From the NCBI GenBank assembly GCA_032622095.1, contig CP136067.1:132435990-132499989 (forward strand): a DNA stretch of 64,000 bases, given 5' to 3'. Shown in pieces: positions 45,298-55,900 of the stretch. Source of the stretch: Siphonodentalium dalli. Lineage: Eukaryota; Mollusca; Scaphopoda; Gadilida; Siphonodentaliidae. The position numbers and the translations under genes are program-made. Numbering within the stretch: position 1 is the first letter of the stretch; the number at the start of each line of letters is the position of its first letter. The notes below the pieces were generated by a model. That model saw only the letters and a list, made by a program, of their open reading frames with translations. It was not told where the DNA came from and did no database searches.

Positions 45298-46586
45298 CCC
45301 GTTATTTCATTGAATGGCGCGGGCCACAGTGAACACATTATAAAGAGCGTTCAGCTGGTACGTCGTGTCGATGAAAATAAAAGTAGATTAAATAGTGTCG
45401 ATATAAATGACTGTTTTGACTGTGTCCTACTTGGGTTCATATTGAGCCTAATTCAGATTCAAATAATCCCTATATGGGCTTATTTCGTGTGTTTTAAACA
45501 AGTTCTATTTGAACTTATTTACGGGAGAACAGGCTGAGCGGGAAATACAAAATTCAAAGACATATTAGATGCATGGTAATCTTGAGTGTTCTAGGATAAA
45601 TATCAAGCTTTCGGATTTTAATAAATTCACGAACAGAGTATTATACTGAAACCCGAATGTCCTACTCTTGGGCCCAAACAAGCATACGGTGCCGAATAAA
45701 AGTATAGGATGGAAAATTCTGCTAAATCCATTAAGAGTACAGGGCGAAATAACAGTACAGGGTGGCAATTTACAACATGGAAGCAAGTCCATCTGAAATG
45801 CTATAAGGTCAATCATATATATTTCTCCAATTTTGCACTGTTTGTTGTTATAGGAGTTACCAAACAGACTTCCATCAACATGTTTGCATTATCTTTTCAT
45901 GATATGAATAAGGCTCCAGCAATTCTGATAAGACTATAGTATAACTTCTTGACAATCTAACTTTTTAAATAAACATACGGACCCAACTATAAGCACCATA
46001 CAGGGCGGTAACTTTTCCAAAATTTAATAAGCATACGGGTGTGCTTATTTGGATCCCAAGAGTAATACGTTTGCAAAATACATTTACACCATTGTAACCC
46101 CGTATCTCAAACACTCCAACCGATACAACCGGATTTTACACTATCTAGAAACAAACTTTTGTAGGCAATTTATGGGCTGTAATATACGCTCACAATGTCT
46201 ACTGTTGCATACCCCACGATAACCTGTTCACCATTGTGTATTTCATACATGCCTTTATTGAATTGAACTGCAATCCTATATATTAGACTATAATGCGGTT
46301 AATATATGTAAATTTATATATACCATTAACAGCATCAGATGCAGATTTAGCAAGCAGTTTATGGTAAGTTTCGAAAACTCTGACATTATATGACACATCT
46401 TCCCTGTAAAACGAATGTTGGGATTAAGTACCGCTGAAAAAAAAACTCAAACTGCACCCGTCCCCGGTCTCATGTACCTTCCCTACTATGTTTATGTTCA
46501 AAGTTGTTCCAGAATGTTTTATCTTTGTGGCGCGAATCTTTAAGCAGGGTGGATATTTCATGAGTGACTTTTAATGAAATAACGGG
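45298..46586. mobile_element. 1.29-kb element with satellite-like termini
   Basis: Perfect 14-bp inverted ends CCCGTTATTTCATT / AATGAAATAACGGG. With the flanks TA on the left and CAT on the right they reproduce the borders of the MITE-like part of the satellite units at 38828-41310. No transposase and no long frame inside. The target duplication is unclear. Confidence 0.55.
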
Positions 46587-47092
46587 CATGTATTATTATT
46601 GTTCTTTGAAAACATATAATTCAATGAAGTGGGGTATTCCACGGTATACCTTGTTAGCGTATATTGTAGCTCCTATCTGACACCATTACAGTTTTAATAC
46701 CTCACTTGTATTTAAATTCGCGCAGTACTATTTTTCGCACACCCATCGGTGGGCGAATTAAAACTGAGCGAAAAATTGTATACTCCTGAGATTATACCAA
46801 ACCACATGGAAATTGAGAGTGCTATATCGATATTAATTAATGCGTTACACACATTACATAAGGTTGGACTGAATATACAATTATATTTGCATTTGCTGCG
46901 ACCAATCTCAACATCATTATCCATAAACTCATGGTAAAATCTTTGATGTTTCATAGTCTGTAATAAATACACACAGGCTATTCCAAGTTGAAAGAACGTC
47001 TCCAAATCCACAATCCCGGAGTGACATACACCGTGGTATTATAGTCAGGTTTAATTTTGTCAACCAAACTATATTTAAAATAAGGCCGTGGC

Positions 47093-47525
47093 CAAAGAAC
47101 GGTATACCGCTCTTTAGTACCAAACGCTAACAAGCGGTATACCGCGCTTTAGCTATATGGGCCTGATACGCTAATTAACGGTATACCGCTCTTTAGCGTT
47201 TGGTGCTAAAGAACGGTATACTGCTCTTTAGTGACAAACGCTAAAGAGCGGTATACCGCGCTTTAGCTATATGGGCCTGATACGATAATGAACGGTACAC
47301 CACTCTTTAGCGTTTGGTGCTAAAGAACGGTATACTGCTCTTTATCACTCGGTGCTAAAGAGCGGTCCAGGTTGGATGAGCGGCACGTGCGTTGCCAAGA
47401 TATGTTGCGCATTGCGCCAACACACACCGTTATAATCCGTACCGCTCTTTAGCCCTCATCACCAAAGAGCGGTATACCGTTCTTTATCCCTCTGTACTAA
47501 AGCGCGGTGTACCGTTCTTTAGCCA
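47093..47525. repeat. cluster of GGTATACC-centred palindromes
   Basis: About ten copies of an imperfect palindrome AAAGARCGGTATACCGCTCT TTAG are interleaved with GCGTTTGGTGCTAAAG. A 114-bp block is repeated directly (GGTATACC cores at 47136 and 47250). It lies 430 bp and more beyond the stop of the lectin gene. Confidence 0.88.
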
Positions 47526-47958
47526 CTTCGTTAAAATAAATGCAACGGGTTGAATTTTTTCTGAAGTCAACAGAAGTCAACAGCCCACTAAATTTATACG
47601 CGGTTGTGCTATTAAAGTTTACACGTAACTATTTAAATATAATTTTTTTCTTTCTTCACAGCGAAACTTAAACCATCTTCACAACAAAATGATAATGCAG
47701 TTATATGTCGATGTAAATCTTCGTCGTAGCGGCCTTGAATAAACACATGCATCTTAATGAATGATTTAGAATTCAAACTGTCATCACCACTGATACAAAA
47801 CTTTTACGTAAATATTTTTTTTCAGTTTTGAATTATCGTCGTAGCACTGTGTACGAATTTAAAGGTCGCGGTTTCCAAACTGAGCGAAAATTAGTACTAT
47901 GCAAATTTAAGTACGAGTTAGGTAGTGTATGTCCGGTCGGATCGACGAGCAATCACAC

Positions 47959-48224
47959 TCACGCCGTGAATGTGAATTCACAGACATGTCGAAACACCCC
48001 AGCGCAGTTAACGTCATTCAACATGAATGTTAATTGGGGAGCGACGTTTCGCTTCCACATTGCACCGCATGACGCCCCGGCAAGTGGTCCCGGCTCTCCG
48101 ACGTTCCAAATGATGTCACCAGTAGCAATCGGTGTTCCGTCCATCAGACGCCAGTCACCATCCGTTACTTCATACAGTCCTACCCAAAACATACCATGTG
48201 TGTCCGCTGCGGGCCGCAAGATAC
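47959..48224 (-). CDS. lectin gene exon 3 (C-terminal CTLD half)
   Basis: Acceptor ACAAG at 48226-48225. It encodes FWVGLYEVTDGDWRLMDG, then IIWNVGEPGPL, SCGAMW, FMLNDVNC and VCEF, ending TGA just after the domain. The WIGL-type core, three of the four canonical Cys and the ND-C-VCE pattern identify the CTLD. In the EPN/QPD position the sequence is EPG, so one calcium/sugar ligand is changed. Confidence 0.88.
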
Positions 48225-51200
48225 CTTGTAAAATAATTAAATGTATTAGCTTAAAGCGTTGATATATATATACAAGAAATACTTATGTGCGAATTATGGC
48301 AGATGGGTAATTGCCACAAGGCATCGATCACGCCAAAGACAGGTAGACAACTTTCCACAGACGATAACATTCGTAGCTAGATTTGCGGTGTCCGCCGTTT
48401 TATTTTTGACGCGATATTATGTATAATGCATTGAGTCAGATGACTCAGATCAACTTAGCGACTGTAATGGCGACACCATGCTACCAAAGCGGGTTTATTT
48501 TTGTTATCAAGCTAGGAATAGAACTCAAGCAATTTCGTGACTTTGATCGAAAACCTTAGCAAGACTCGTTCATTAGGCGCACATGGATCATATGAAACGC
48601 TGGCTGAAAATTTTACCGGCCTTAAAAAGCTAGCTATACTTGTAATCGATTTGAAAAGCAGGCTATTCGAATGTGATCGATGCCTTGTGACGATTACTTC
48701 ACCAGCCAAACTGTGGTGAGAAGGGAAATACATAAACGTGTATGTATGCAAACATTTGCGTCAAACCCTGAATATGTATACAGCCTCTAAAATAAAAATT
48801 AAGGCCCACTTAATTTTCGAATCCTCAGATCACATAATGTACAAGATAATTATACTATATAGGGTGCACTATATGAGGAAGCTCCCAAAACAATTGTATT
48901 ATTATTTATCCGGTCGAATAATAATAATTTCCCAAAACATCTTTTATATCAACTATCTGTTCAACGACATTTGGCATCGAGTCATCGAGAGTATGTCGGT
49001 CGGCTCGTCGAATATATGCTAGGCCGCCAAATATTCCAGGTGGAGAAAAACAACATATTTCAAAAATCGATATCTGACAACTCTTGAGATTTGATGGGGC
49101 AGGTTCCTTGACTCTAATTTAGGGGATTATGTATCTTTAACCTATATACAACGGATGTTGTTAACGGGTTGGCGGTAAAACATACCAGGATATGCGTCGT
49201 CCACATCGTTAAATTCGTTTATAATTTGGCTGTCATTCACATGCAGCAACTCTCCACCTCTCTGTGCACACAGGTCCTTCGCGTCGAGCCAAGAAAGAGA
49301 CGGGGCAGCGGCGAATGGTGTCAGGGTAAAAACCCACGCCGCGTTCATATCAGGGACGTAATGGTAGAGATGTTGTGCGGGTATCAGAACTGGAACGAAT
49401 TAAATTCCAAATGTAGAGAAAATTCACGCAAACATTAAAAGTACACGGTCTGATTGACACCCTGGGGCAAGTATGTCCGAATTTGCTATGCCAATTCGCC
49501 GCTAACCAGGCAAAATAAAAACTAAACTGGCAACCACATTAATTCGTGTCACGTGTGCAGGCATCGTATAAATCTACAAAATCATCGATATATAATATGT
49601 CGAAAACGAACACATGTACATACGCACATACTTGAGAACCCCCTTTCGTGATCTACCGATTTAGGCGACGGAAGCAATGACGATTATTGGAATTACTGTT
49701 AGCCTGGCTTATGAATGGTATGTAAACGATTTGGACGAGAGTTTGGAATACAAATATACGTACAGTGCAGAACCATAGGCGTCCTATTAACTCGTTTGAT
49801 GGGAATATTCCGATAATAAGTTGGGGAAAAAGAAAAACGAATATCTCAATCACAGGCTGTAAATTCACACTATTGGTTGTCACACAATTACCAATCAAAT
49901 GTTACTTCTAGATAACCTCAAGTTATTAATTACTTTCCGATACAGCCTGTCAAACAACAATTAAAATTCAGCTGGTCTAAATATTGCTACGAAAGTGACT
50001 TTGTGTCGTCTTGATAATGTGTTTATAAACTAATACTTGTGCATTTATTAACCCTTTACCCAACAAACCGGCCAAAAACCGGCCAAATAAAGCTTCAACA
50101 GCCTAAAATATCTTCGGTCTGTCTCAATAGAACCATACAAATATGGATATCATTGGAACCGGCTCCTTGACCACATTGTTGTTACAGTTATGCCCTGTGC
50201 AAATGCATTCTCTTATATATGCGAGTCGACCATAGGTCGCCTCGCATATATAAGAGAATGCATTGGCCTAAAACAAACTTTTTACCATTTTTTCTTACAT
50301 TCTTTAACAATTTTATAATTTTTAATGTGTTAAGCCAATGCATTCTCTTATATATGCGAGGCGACCTATGGTCGACTCGCATATATAAGAGAATGCATTG
50401 GCACAGGGCCGTTCTGTTGGGTAAAGGGTTAAACAAAATAAGCAGCGCGCAAAAGGTTTAAAAATTACTGTCATCTGGAGACTCTTCATTCGCTGTAATG
50501 TTGTAATGATTACAATTTTGGCTGTGCATTTGTGACGCGCGATTCCACGGTTCCAAGGAAATTGTGTGCCTTTTGCCAACGACATATTCAACTACATGTA
50601 TAATATTTAAATATAATAGTTGAATTCGGGTTGTGCCTGATCTGATAACGGTCAGTGTGCGCATCTGAATATATTATGTTGAAAAGTGCACTAGATCAAG
50701 CAATATCAAACTGAACAGTATAGACAGGTGTTACAGTAATACAGTTGAACAGTATAGACCGGTGTTACAGTATCACAGTTGAACAGAAAAGACCGGTGTT
50801 ACAGTATCACAGTATAGACCGGTGTTACAGTATCACAGTTGCACGTACATAATGTGTTCTACCTTCTACTATACTGTGGTGCACTTTGGTGACAATGAAG
50901 CTTTCCACACACATTCAATGTTGGGAGGAGCTTACGGTTGTTTGGATACAATTCGTCCACATAAATATTTTAATTAGTTTTACGGTGCTGCCGATGTGCA
51001 ATAATGAGATTCTTGAGTGCCTCCTTGAATTAGAGATATTTGTACAAGTATATACATACGGGTTGGTCTCACCTTGCAGACATGCGACAGGGGATTAAAT
51101 GAAGATGCGATCGGCTGTGTTGTTACAACGCTGACAATTAGGCCGGTCCAAGTTAAGCGTTGTGTCCATGACACACATAGTGCATGAATCGGGTTCATTT

Positions 51201-53974
51201 TTCCTTCACTAGGCATTTTATAACAGTGTTACAAATGTTACAATTGTCACCAACGTCTTGATCGACCACAAGACAATGGCTGAACTCCGAACGTGCAATT
51301 AAGAACCGGTTGTCCTTTTGTCTCGATCTGTGCATCTTCTATTTCCATGCTTTCATTCAGAACGAGGCCACAATTGTTTTTGTATTAGAATGTATTTATC
51401 GATATAGGTTTTTAATGGTGCTGTCCCAATCCAGTCTCAAACGAAATGCATCAAAGGGTGCGTTATCGTTAACATCTTCTATAGGTGCAATTTGCATAGT
51501 AGCCAATAAACATTGCTCAAACAACAAACAGGAACACACAATGAATGAACTCAATATAGACCTATATTGGTTGTACCACCTCAACTATTGATTTATTCGT
51601 GGAATGCTTGAAGTTTCAGCACCTGATTATAGTGTCGGTATATACAATTGGCACTTACATATAAGGATTGTTTTCGCGATGGGTGTTGCTGTTTAAAAAT
51701 GTGACATCCGTTAAAATCTCCATACACAGAAAGAATATCAATTTATAGACAGAATTTGTAAAATCATAAATCATAAATATCGCTAACTTATATTATGGAC
51801 TTTATCGGGTGCGTATAACCTGGGAAGTCAGTATTCAGGCGCTATGCCAACTGGGGAATGTAGCATCGCCGAAAATGTTAAGCAAATCAACCGTTCCGTA
51901 AACATCGTCTAAATTACACTCAATTGTAAATATTTACTTCTCGGTTCGGGACGCAACTATCTGCGATAAACTAACGAAACCGATTTCACATTCGAGAATC
52001 TCTTTATTTAATTAATAAATAAGAATGACATGTGTTGTAAATTTTTGTGTCATATTTGTTATATCATCGTTATACCGTTCTCGTGCCGAACAAGACGCAA
52101 CAAAACATGCACGAGATTAATCGGTCTTCTGATGCAAAAATCTGCAGAATTGGGCATCAACCTTTTACTGTCAAATGCTCAGAATGCCATACGATTGACT
52201 TTCTCGACAGCCATCATCAAAGTGTGCTTTCTACTACGGCCAGAGTGTAATGAAACATGCCACCAAAACATGAAGTATGAAGAAATCACAGACTATATGG
52301 CAACCTTGTGTTAGTACCTCATGTCCTTGTTTGATATATTAGCATGTATATTTTATTCATAACTAAAAAACATTCATAAAAAAAACCGAATCCAATCAAA
52401 CCAACTAGGAAAGGCCTAATTAGTCATTAAGGTGATTATTCACACCTCTACCCTAACCTACCGAAAACAATAGGTGTCTGCAAAACAGGACATGTACATG
52501 TAGATATAAATACAACAGTATTAATATGGTAACTACATAAAACGTACAATGCGTATTATCAGGCTCACTTTGGTACGGGTGAGTTGCGTCTTATCTGAGG
52601 AACATTTATCGATATGAGAAAAAAATGCATTAATATAACAATAAAAGTAAAGGAATTGGGAAGAAAAAAACAAAAACACGACTGTATGTGCCAATTAAAA
52701 AAACAAAACAACAACAAAACAAAACACAAATAAAAACCAAAAGAAACAAAACAAAACAAAAACAATAAATGCGCATCCGAATGGTTGTGCCCATACAGAC
52801 AATATATAATGCTTACATTGATCAGCAACGAATTTGTTTTATGCATTCGTTATGTCTTCAACTTTGAAATATATGACGACTGTCACTATTCTATAATCTT
52901 TGATACATGTTCAATGTTACTGCACACCTTGACTTTTCAGTAAATTATGATTTGACAACAAAATTAAAATGTTGTAATGTAATAATGAGATTTGTATAGC
53001 GCCCTAAGCTCTTGTAATTACCCCAGCTGCTGATAATGCCGAGTCTTGTGTCTGCTGCCATTTGACAGGCGCTTCACTATAGAGCGGCTTACGGATACCC
53101 AACAACCAGGTCCCTATTGTTCGTCTAGGTACGACGGAGCGAGCACAGTACAAGTCAGTTTGATAAATATACAGACTCCGTCTCAAACCAAGTTTTACTC
53201 CTACTAAAACCTAGTTTAAACCAGGGTAAAACCATGTCTAGAATAAAACCAGAGATGTCGATTCGGACCCAACTGTTGAGTAATGCCGAGTCTTGTGCCT
53301 GCCGCCATTTTACAGGGCTTCACTAGAGCGACTTATATACGGATAGCCAACAACCAGGTCCCTATGTTTCGTCTAGGTACGACGGAGCGAGCACAGTACA
53401 ACTGACCTTGCCCAAGTTACTTGACTTTAGGCAATTCAACACTGAAATTATGCGCGGATATAAAATTAGGATGAACAAACAATTCCCAATGCAGCAAGCG
53501 ACCGGCTCATTCGCTGATTGGTAGAATTATCTGCTTATGTGTATTTGATTGAAAGCTGTAGAAATGTCCATTAGCCATCACAGTTGCTCTGTCATAGTTA
53601 TATAAATATGTTGCAAATCTGAAGAAAAAAAATTGAATGGCTGCATGAAAATGTCATCGTGCTTACTCACCGTCGAACATGGCCAAATATGCCACGCTGC
53701 CTCCCGGAAACGTGACTCCGGTTGTGGATGATGTCATTGGTATGTCGTAAAGATAACACGTGTTATTCCCGCTATGATATACAAATGTGACGCAACCATT
53801 GGTGATTGTGCAGAGTCCTCCGCAACGGATGTCGCTACTTATTCCATAATGTGTGGTGAACGCACCTGGTGCGTTTACTCCGTCAAGTTCGATAACCCGT
53901 TTGAATCTTTGTCCCACTGATTCCACCGCGACGAATAGATGCAACAAGGTGAAGGCCAGAGAGCAGATGTCCAT
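47959..53974 (-). CDS. secreted PAN/Apple plus C-type lectin gene (three exons)
   Basis: Exons 53671-53974, 49186-49389 and 47959-48224 join in phase 1 to 774 coding bases (257 residues) with consensus GT donors and AG acceptors. The order is signal peptide, PAN/Apple-like domain, C-type lectin domain. The product is predicted to be secreted and, by family, a lectin-like recognition protein, perhaps in innate immunity. Intron 1 (4.3 kb) contains a TTAA MITE, a minisatellite and other repeats; intron 2 is 961 bp. A TATA-like CTTATATCTG at 54077-54086 lies about 105 bases before the ATG. Whether the N-terminal CTLD part needs another small exon is uncertain, since the first Cys-Tyr motif of long-form CTLDs is missing. 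Confidence 0.72.
48225..49185 (-). other. lectin gene intron 2
   Basis: GT at 49185-49184 and AG at 48226-48225. At about 48800 it carries a partial copy of the TTAA MITE end seen at 54115 (GGCCCACTTAATTTTCGAAT). Confidence 0.7.
49186..49389 (-). CDS. lectin gene exon 2 (N-terminal CTLD half)
   Basis: The acceptor TTCGTTCCAG lies before 49389 and the donor CCTG|GTATG at 49186. It encodes a linker and then LSWLDAKDLCAQRGGELLHV NDSQ, the first helix and conserved Cys of a CTLD, ending in phase 1 at a Gly codon shared with exon 3. Confidence 0.82.
50052..50428. mobile_element. TTAA MITE with paired palindromes, second copy
   Basis: Reverse-orientation copy of 629-1018, 377 bp, flanked by TTAA at 50048-50051 and 50429-50432. 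Palindromes are at 50200-50266 and 50335-50401. It lies in lectin intron 1. Confidence 0.88.
50697..50845. repeat. 34-bp minisatellite, about four units
   Basis: Unit AGTTGAACAGTATAGACCGG TGTTACAGTATCAC with minor variation and one shortened unit. Confidence 0.88.
51801..52045 (+). repeat. dispersed repeat, member 2
   Basis: Direct relative of 54474-54745 (CGCTATGCCAACTGG, GAATGTAGCAT, CGGGACGCA, TTTAATTAAT, AAGAATGAC) with several indels. Confidence 0.8.
52320..53023. other. no gene seen
   Basis: Intron 1 sequence of the lectin gene, including an A-rich stretch with CAAAAC runs at 52660-52770. Confidence 0.4.
53024..53405. repeat. SINE-like sequence in tandem duplicate
   Basis: TAATGCCGAGTCTTGTG ... 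CAACAACCAGGTCCCTAT, then GTACGACGGAGCGAGCACAG, occurs at 53033-53158 and 53282-53402. The first copy is preceded by TTTGTATAGCGCCC, a motif seen at ends of some metazoan SINEs. No A/B box was confirmed. Confidence 0.6.
53671..53974 (-). CDS. lectin gene exon 1 (signal peptide and PAN-like domain)
   Basis: ATG at 53974. A hydrophobic signal peptide (MDICSLAFTLLHLFVAVES) is followed by a PAN/Apple-type segment with RCGGLCTITNGCVTFVYH and NTCYLYD, to donor GACG|GTGAGT at 53671, phase 1. PAN domains bind proteins or carbohydrates. Confidence 0.82.
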
Positions 53975-54114
53975 TGTAGCGGTGTCAACGTTGCTTTTAT
54001 CTTGCTACACGATGCAAAAGAAGACCAAAAATGAACATAAATGATTACGTCAAGTTTGTCAAACGACGGAAGGCGCTGCAGATATAAGTGAAAAGCCCAA
54101 TTATTGTTTAAAGG

Positions 54115-54452
54115 CGCACTTAATTTTCGAATCACCAGATCTCCAAAACATTGTATTATTAACTGATCCGGTCGAATAAACTGGGAACATGTGTCCTGCA
54201 TTTAATTTTGATCCGGACTGTACTATTATACTCAATGGAAGGGGAATAACTCTATCTCTTATAGTTTGAATTTTGATCCATTGTGGGTTGACAATGGGGG
54301 GGGGGCATGGAATGAATCTCTATCACTTGATGGACAGTCCTAGGCCACAGCTGCTTCGTATTCTGGTGGAATATATATATATTTTGGTTCCTCTTCCAAA
54401 TGGTATATAATATAGAATAATGTAATCTGGCCATTCGAAAGTTAAGTGGGCC
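54115..54452. mobile_element. MITE with TTAA target site, second type
   Basis: Inverted ends AGGCGCACTTAATTTTCGAA and TTCGAAAGTTAAGTGGGCCT lie between TTAA at about 54111-54114 and 54453-54456. About 340 bp, no coding. A related single end lies at 48803 in lectin intron 2. Confidence 0.75.
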
Positions 54453-54473
54453 TTTAATGACATACTATGTACT

Positions 54474-54745
54474 TGTTCGGGTGCGTGAAACTGATCAGTT
54501 AGTAAAAAGACGCTATGCCAACTGGAGGAATGTAGCATTTTAATAAAATCGCCGAAAATCTGAAGCAAATCGACCGTACCACTCCATAGAAAACATCGCC
54601 TGAACTACGCCCAATTGTAAATATTCACTACTCGAGTCGGGACGCATCTATCGGCGATAAAATAACGAAAACGATTTCGCTATCGGGAGTGACTGCATTT
54701 AATTAATGTATAAGAATGACGGTGTGTGTTGTCAATTTGGATATA
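54474..54745 (+). repeat. dispersed repeat, member 3
   Basis: See 51801-52045 and 30811-30950. It directly follows the TTAA MITE. Confidence 0.8.
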
Positions 54746-54967
54746 ATATTTGTAAAAATTACGAATATATATGATGAAACGGGACATCTAGATGCGTCAA
54801 AATTGTTCGCATGAACTATCAAAATATCCAAATTTAATCTCATAATCATTTCGAATGTGCGCCAATGCACGATGTTTTAATAAATATATGTTGATTTGCT
54901 TACGCTTCTTTGAGTACGGAAGCAAATGACCTGACATTTTCTGTGTGAAACGCTTTCGCTTCAAAAC

Positions 54968-55440
54968 AAAATGTCAGACCAACTATCGTCCCCACTCCAC
55001 AGAACGCAACAAAATGTCAGACCAACTATCGTCCCCACTCCACTGAACGCAACAAAATGTCAGATCGACTATCGTCCCCACTCCACTGAACGCAACAAAA
55101 TGTCAGACCAACTATCGTCCCCACTCCACTGAACGCAACAAAATGTCAGATCGACTATCGTCCCCACTCCACTGAACGCAACAAAATGTCAGACCAACTA
55201 TCGTCCCCACTCCACTGAACGCAACCAAATGTCAGATCGACTATCGTCCCCACTCCACTGAACGCAACAAAATGTCAGATCGACTATCGTCCCCACTCCA
55301 CTGAACGCAACAAAATGTCAGACCAACTATCGTCCCCACTCCACTGAACGCAACAAAATGTCAGATCGACTATCGTCCCCACTCCACTGAACGCAACAAA
55401 ATGTCAGATCGACTATCGTCCCCACTCCACTGAACGCAAC
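54968..55440. repeat. 43-bp minisatellite, eleven units in two variants
   Basis: Exactly 11 units of 43 bp starting AAAATGTCAGACCAACTATC or AAAATGTCAGATCGACTATC. Calling these A and B, the order is A A B A B A B B A B B. Confidence 0.97.
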
Positions 55441-55900
55441 AAAATCAACATCCATTTCTTATATTTACACTCAACTGTCAAATTAAAAGAGTATCTATGC
55501 AAGCGCACATTTTGAACGATATTCTGTTATCGTGTTGCACGTTGCGTACGTACAATATGAAAATAAAATGTCGCAGGGTCCGCGTCCACTGAAACGAGGA
55601 GGCTTTGTGGGACGTTGGAATGTTTTTGTCATTTTGTGGTCTGCGAATCAATCGATGAGATGTAAACATGGACTGCGAATGTCGCAGTTTTCTAACAATT
55701 TGCAGTGAACGGTAGAACACAACTATTGCAGTTTTGGGGAATTTTAGAACGTAGCGCATATAATAACAAAGAACACATATGGTTTTGGTTGAATACCCGG
55801 ATTATCTCATTACTCAACAAAAAAAACATACATGCAGGTATTCTCTATATAGTAATTTCCACACGTGGATGATGATAAAGATCTATACATATATATAGTT
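55441..55900. other. no gene seen
   Basis: AT-rich sequence without recognisable features. Confidence 0.4.

Noticed and set aside
47828-48262. Plus-strand 144-codon frame
   Set aside because: Antisense of lectin exon 3, which has clear domain motifs and splice sites on the minus strand.
49169-49438. Plus-strand 89-codon frame
   Set aside because: Antisense of lectin exon 2.
50188-50664. Frames repeating YMRVDHRSPRIYKRMHW-like peptides
   Set aside because: They translate the MITE palindromes and appear on both strands.
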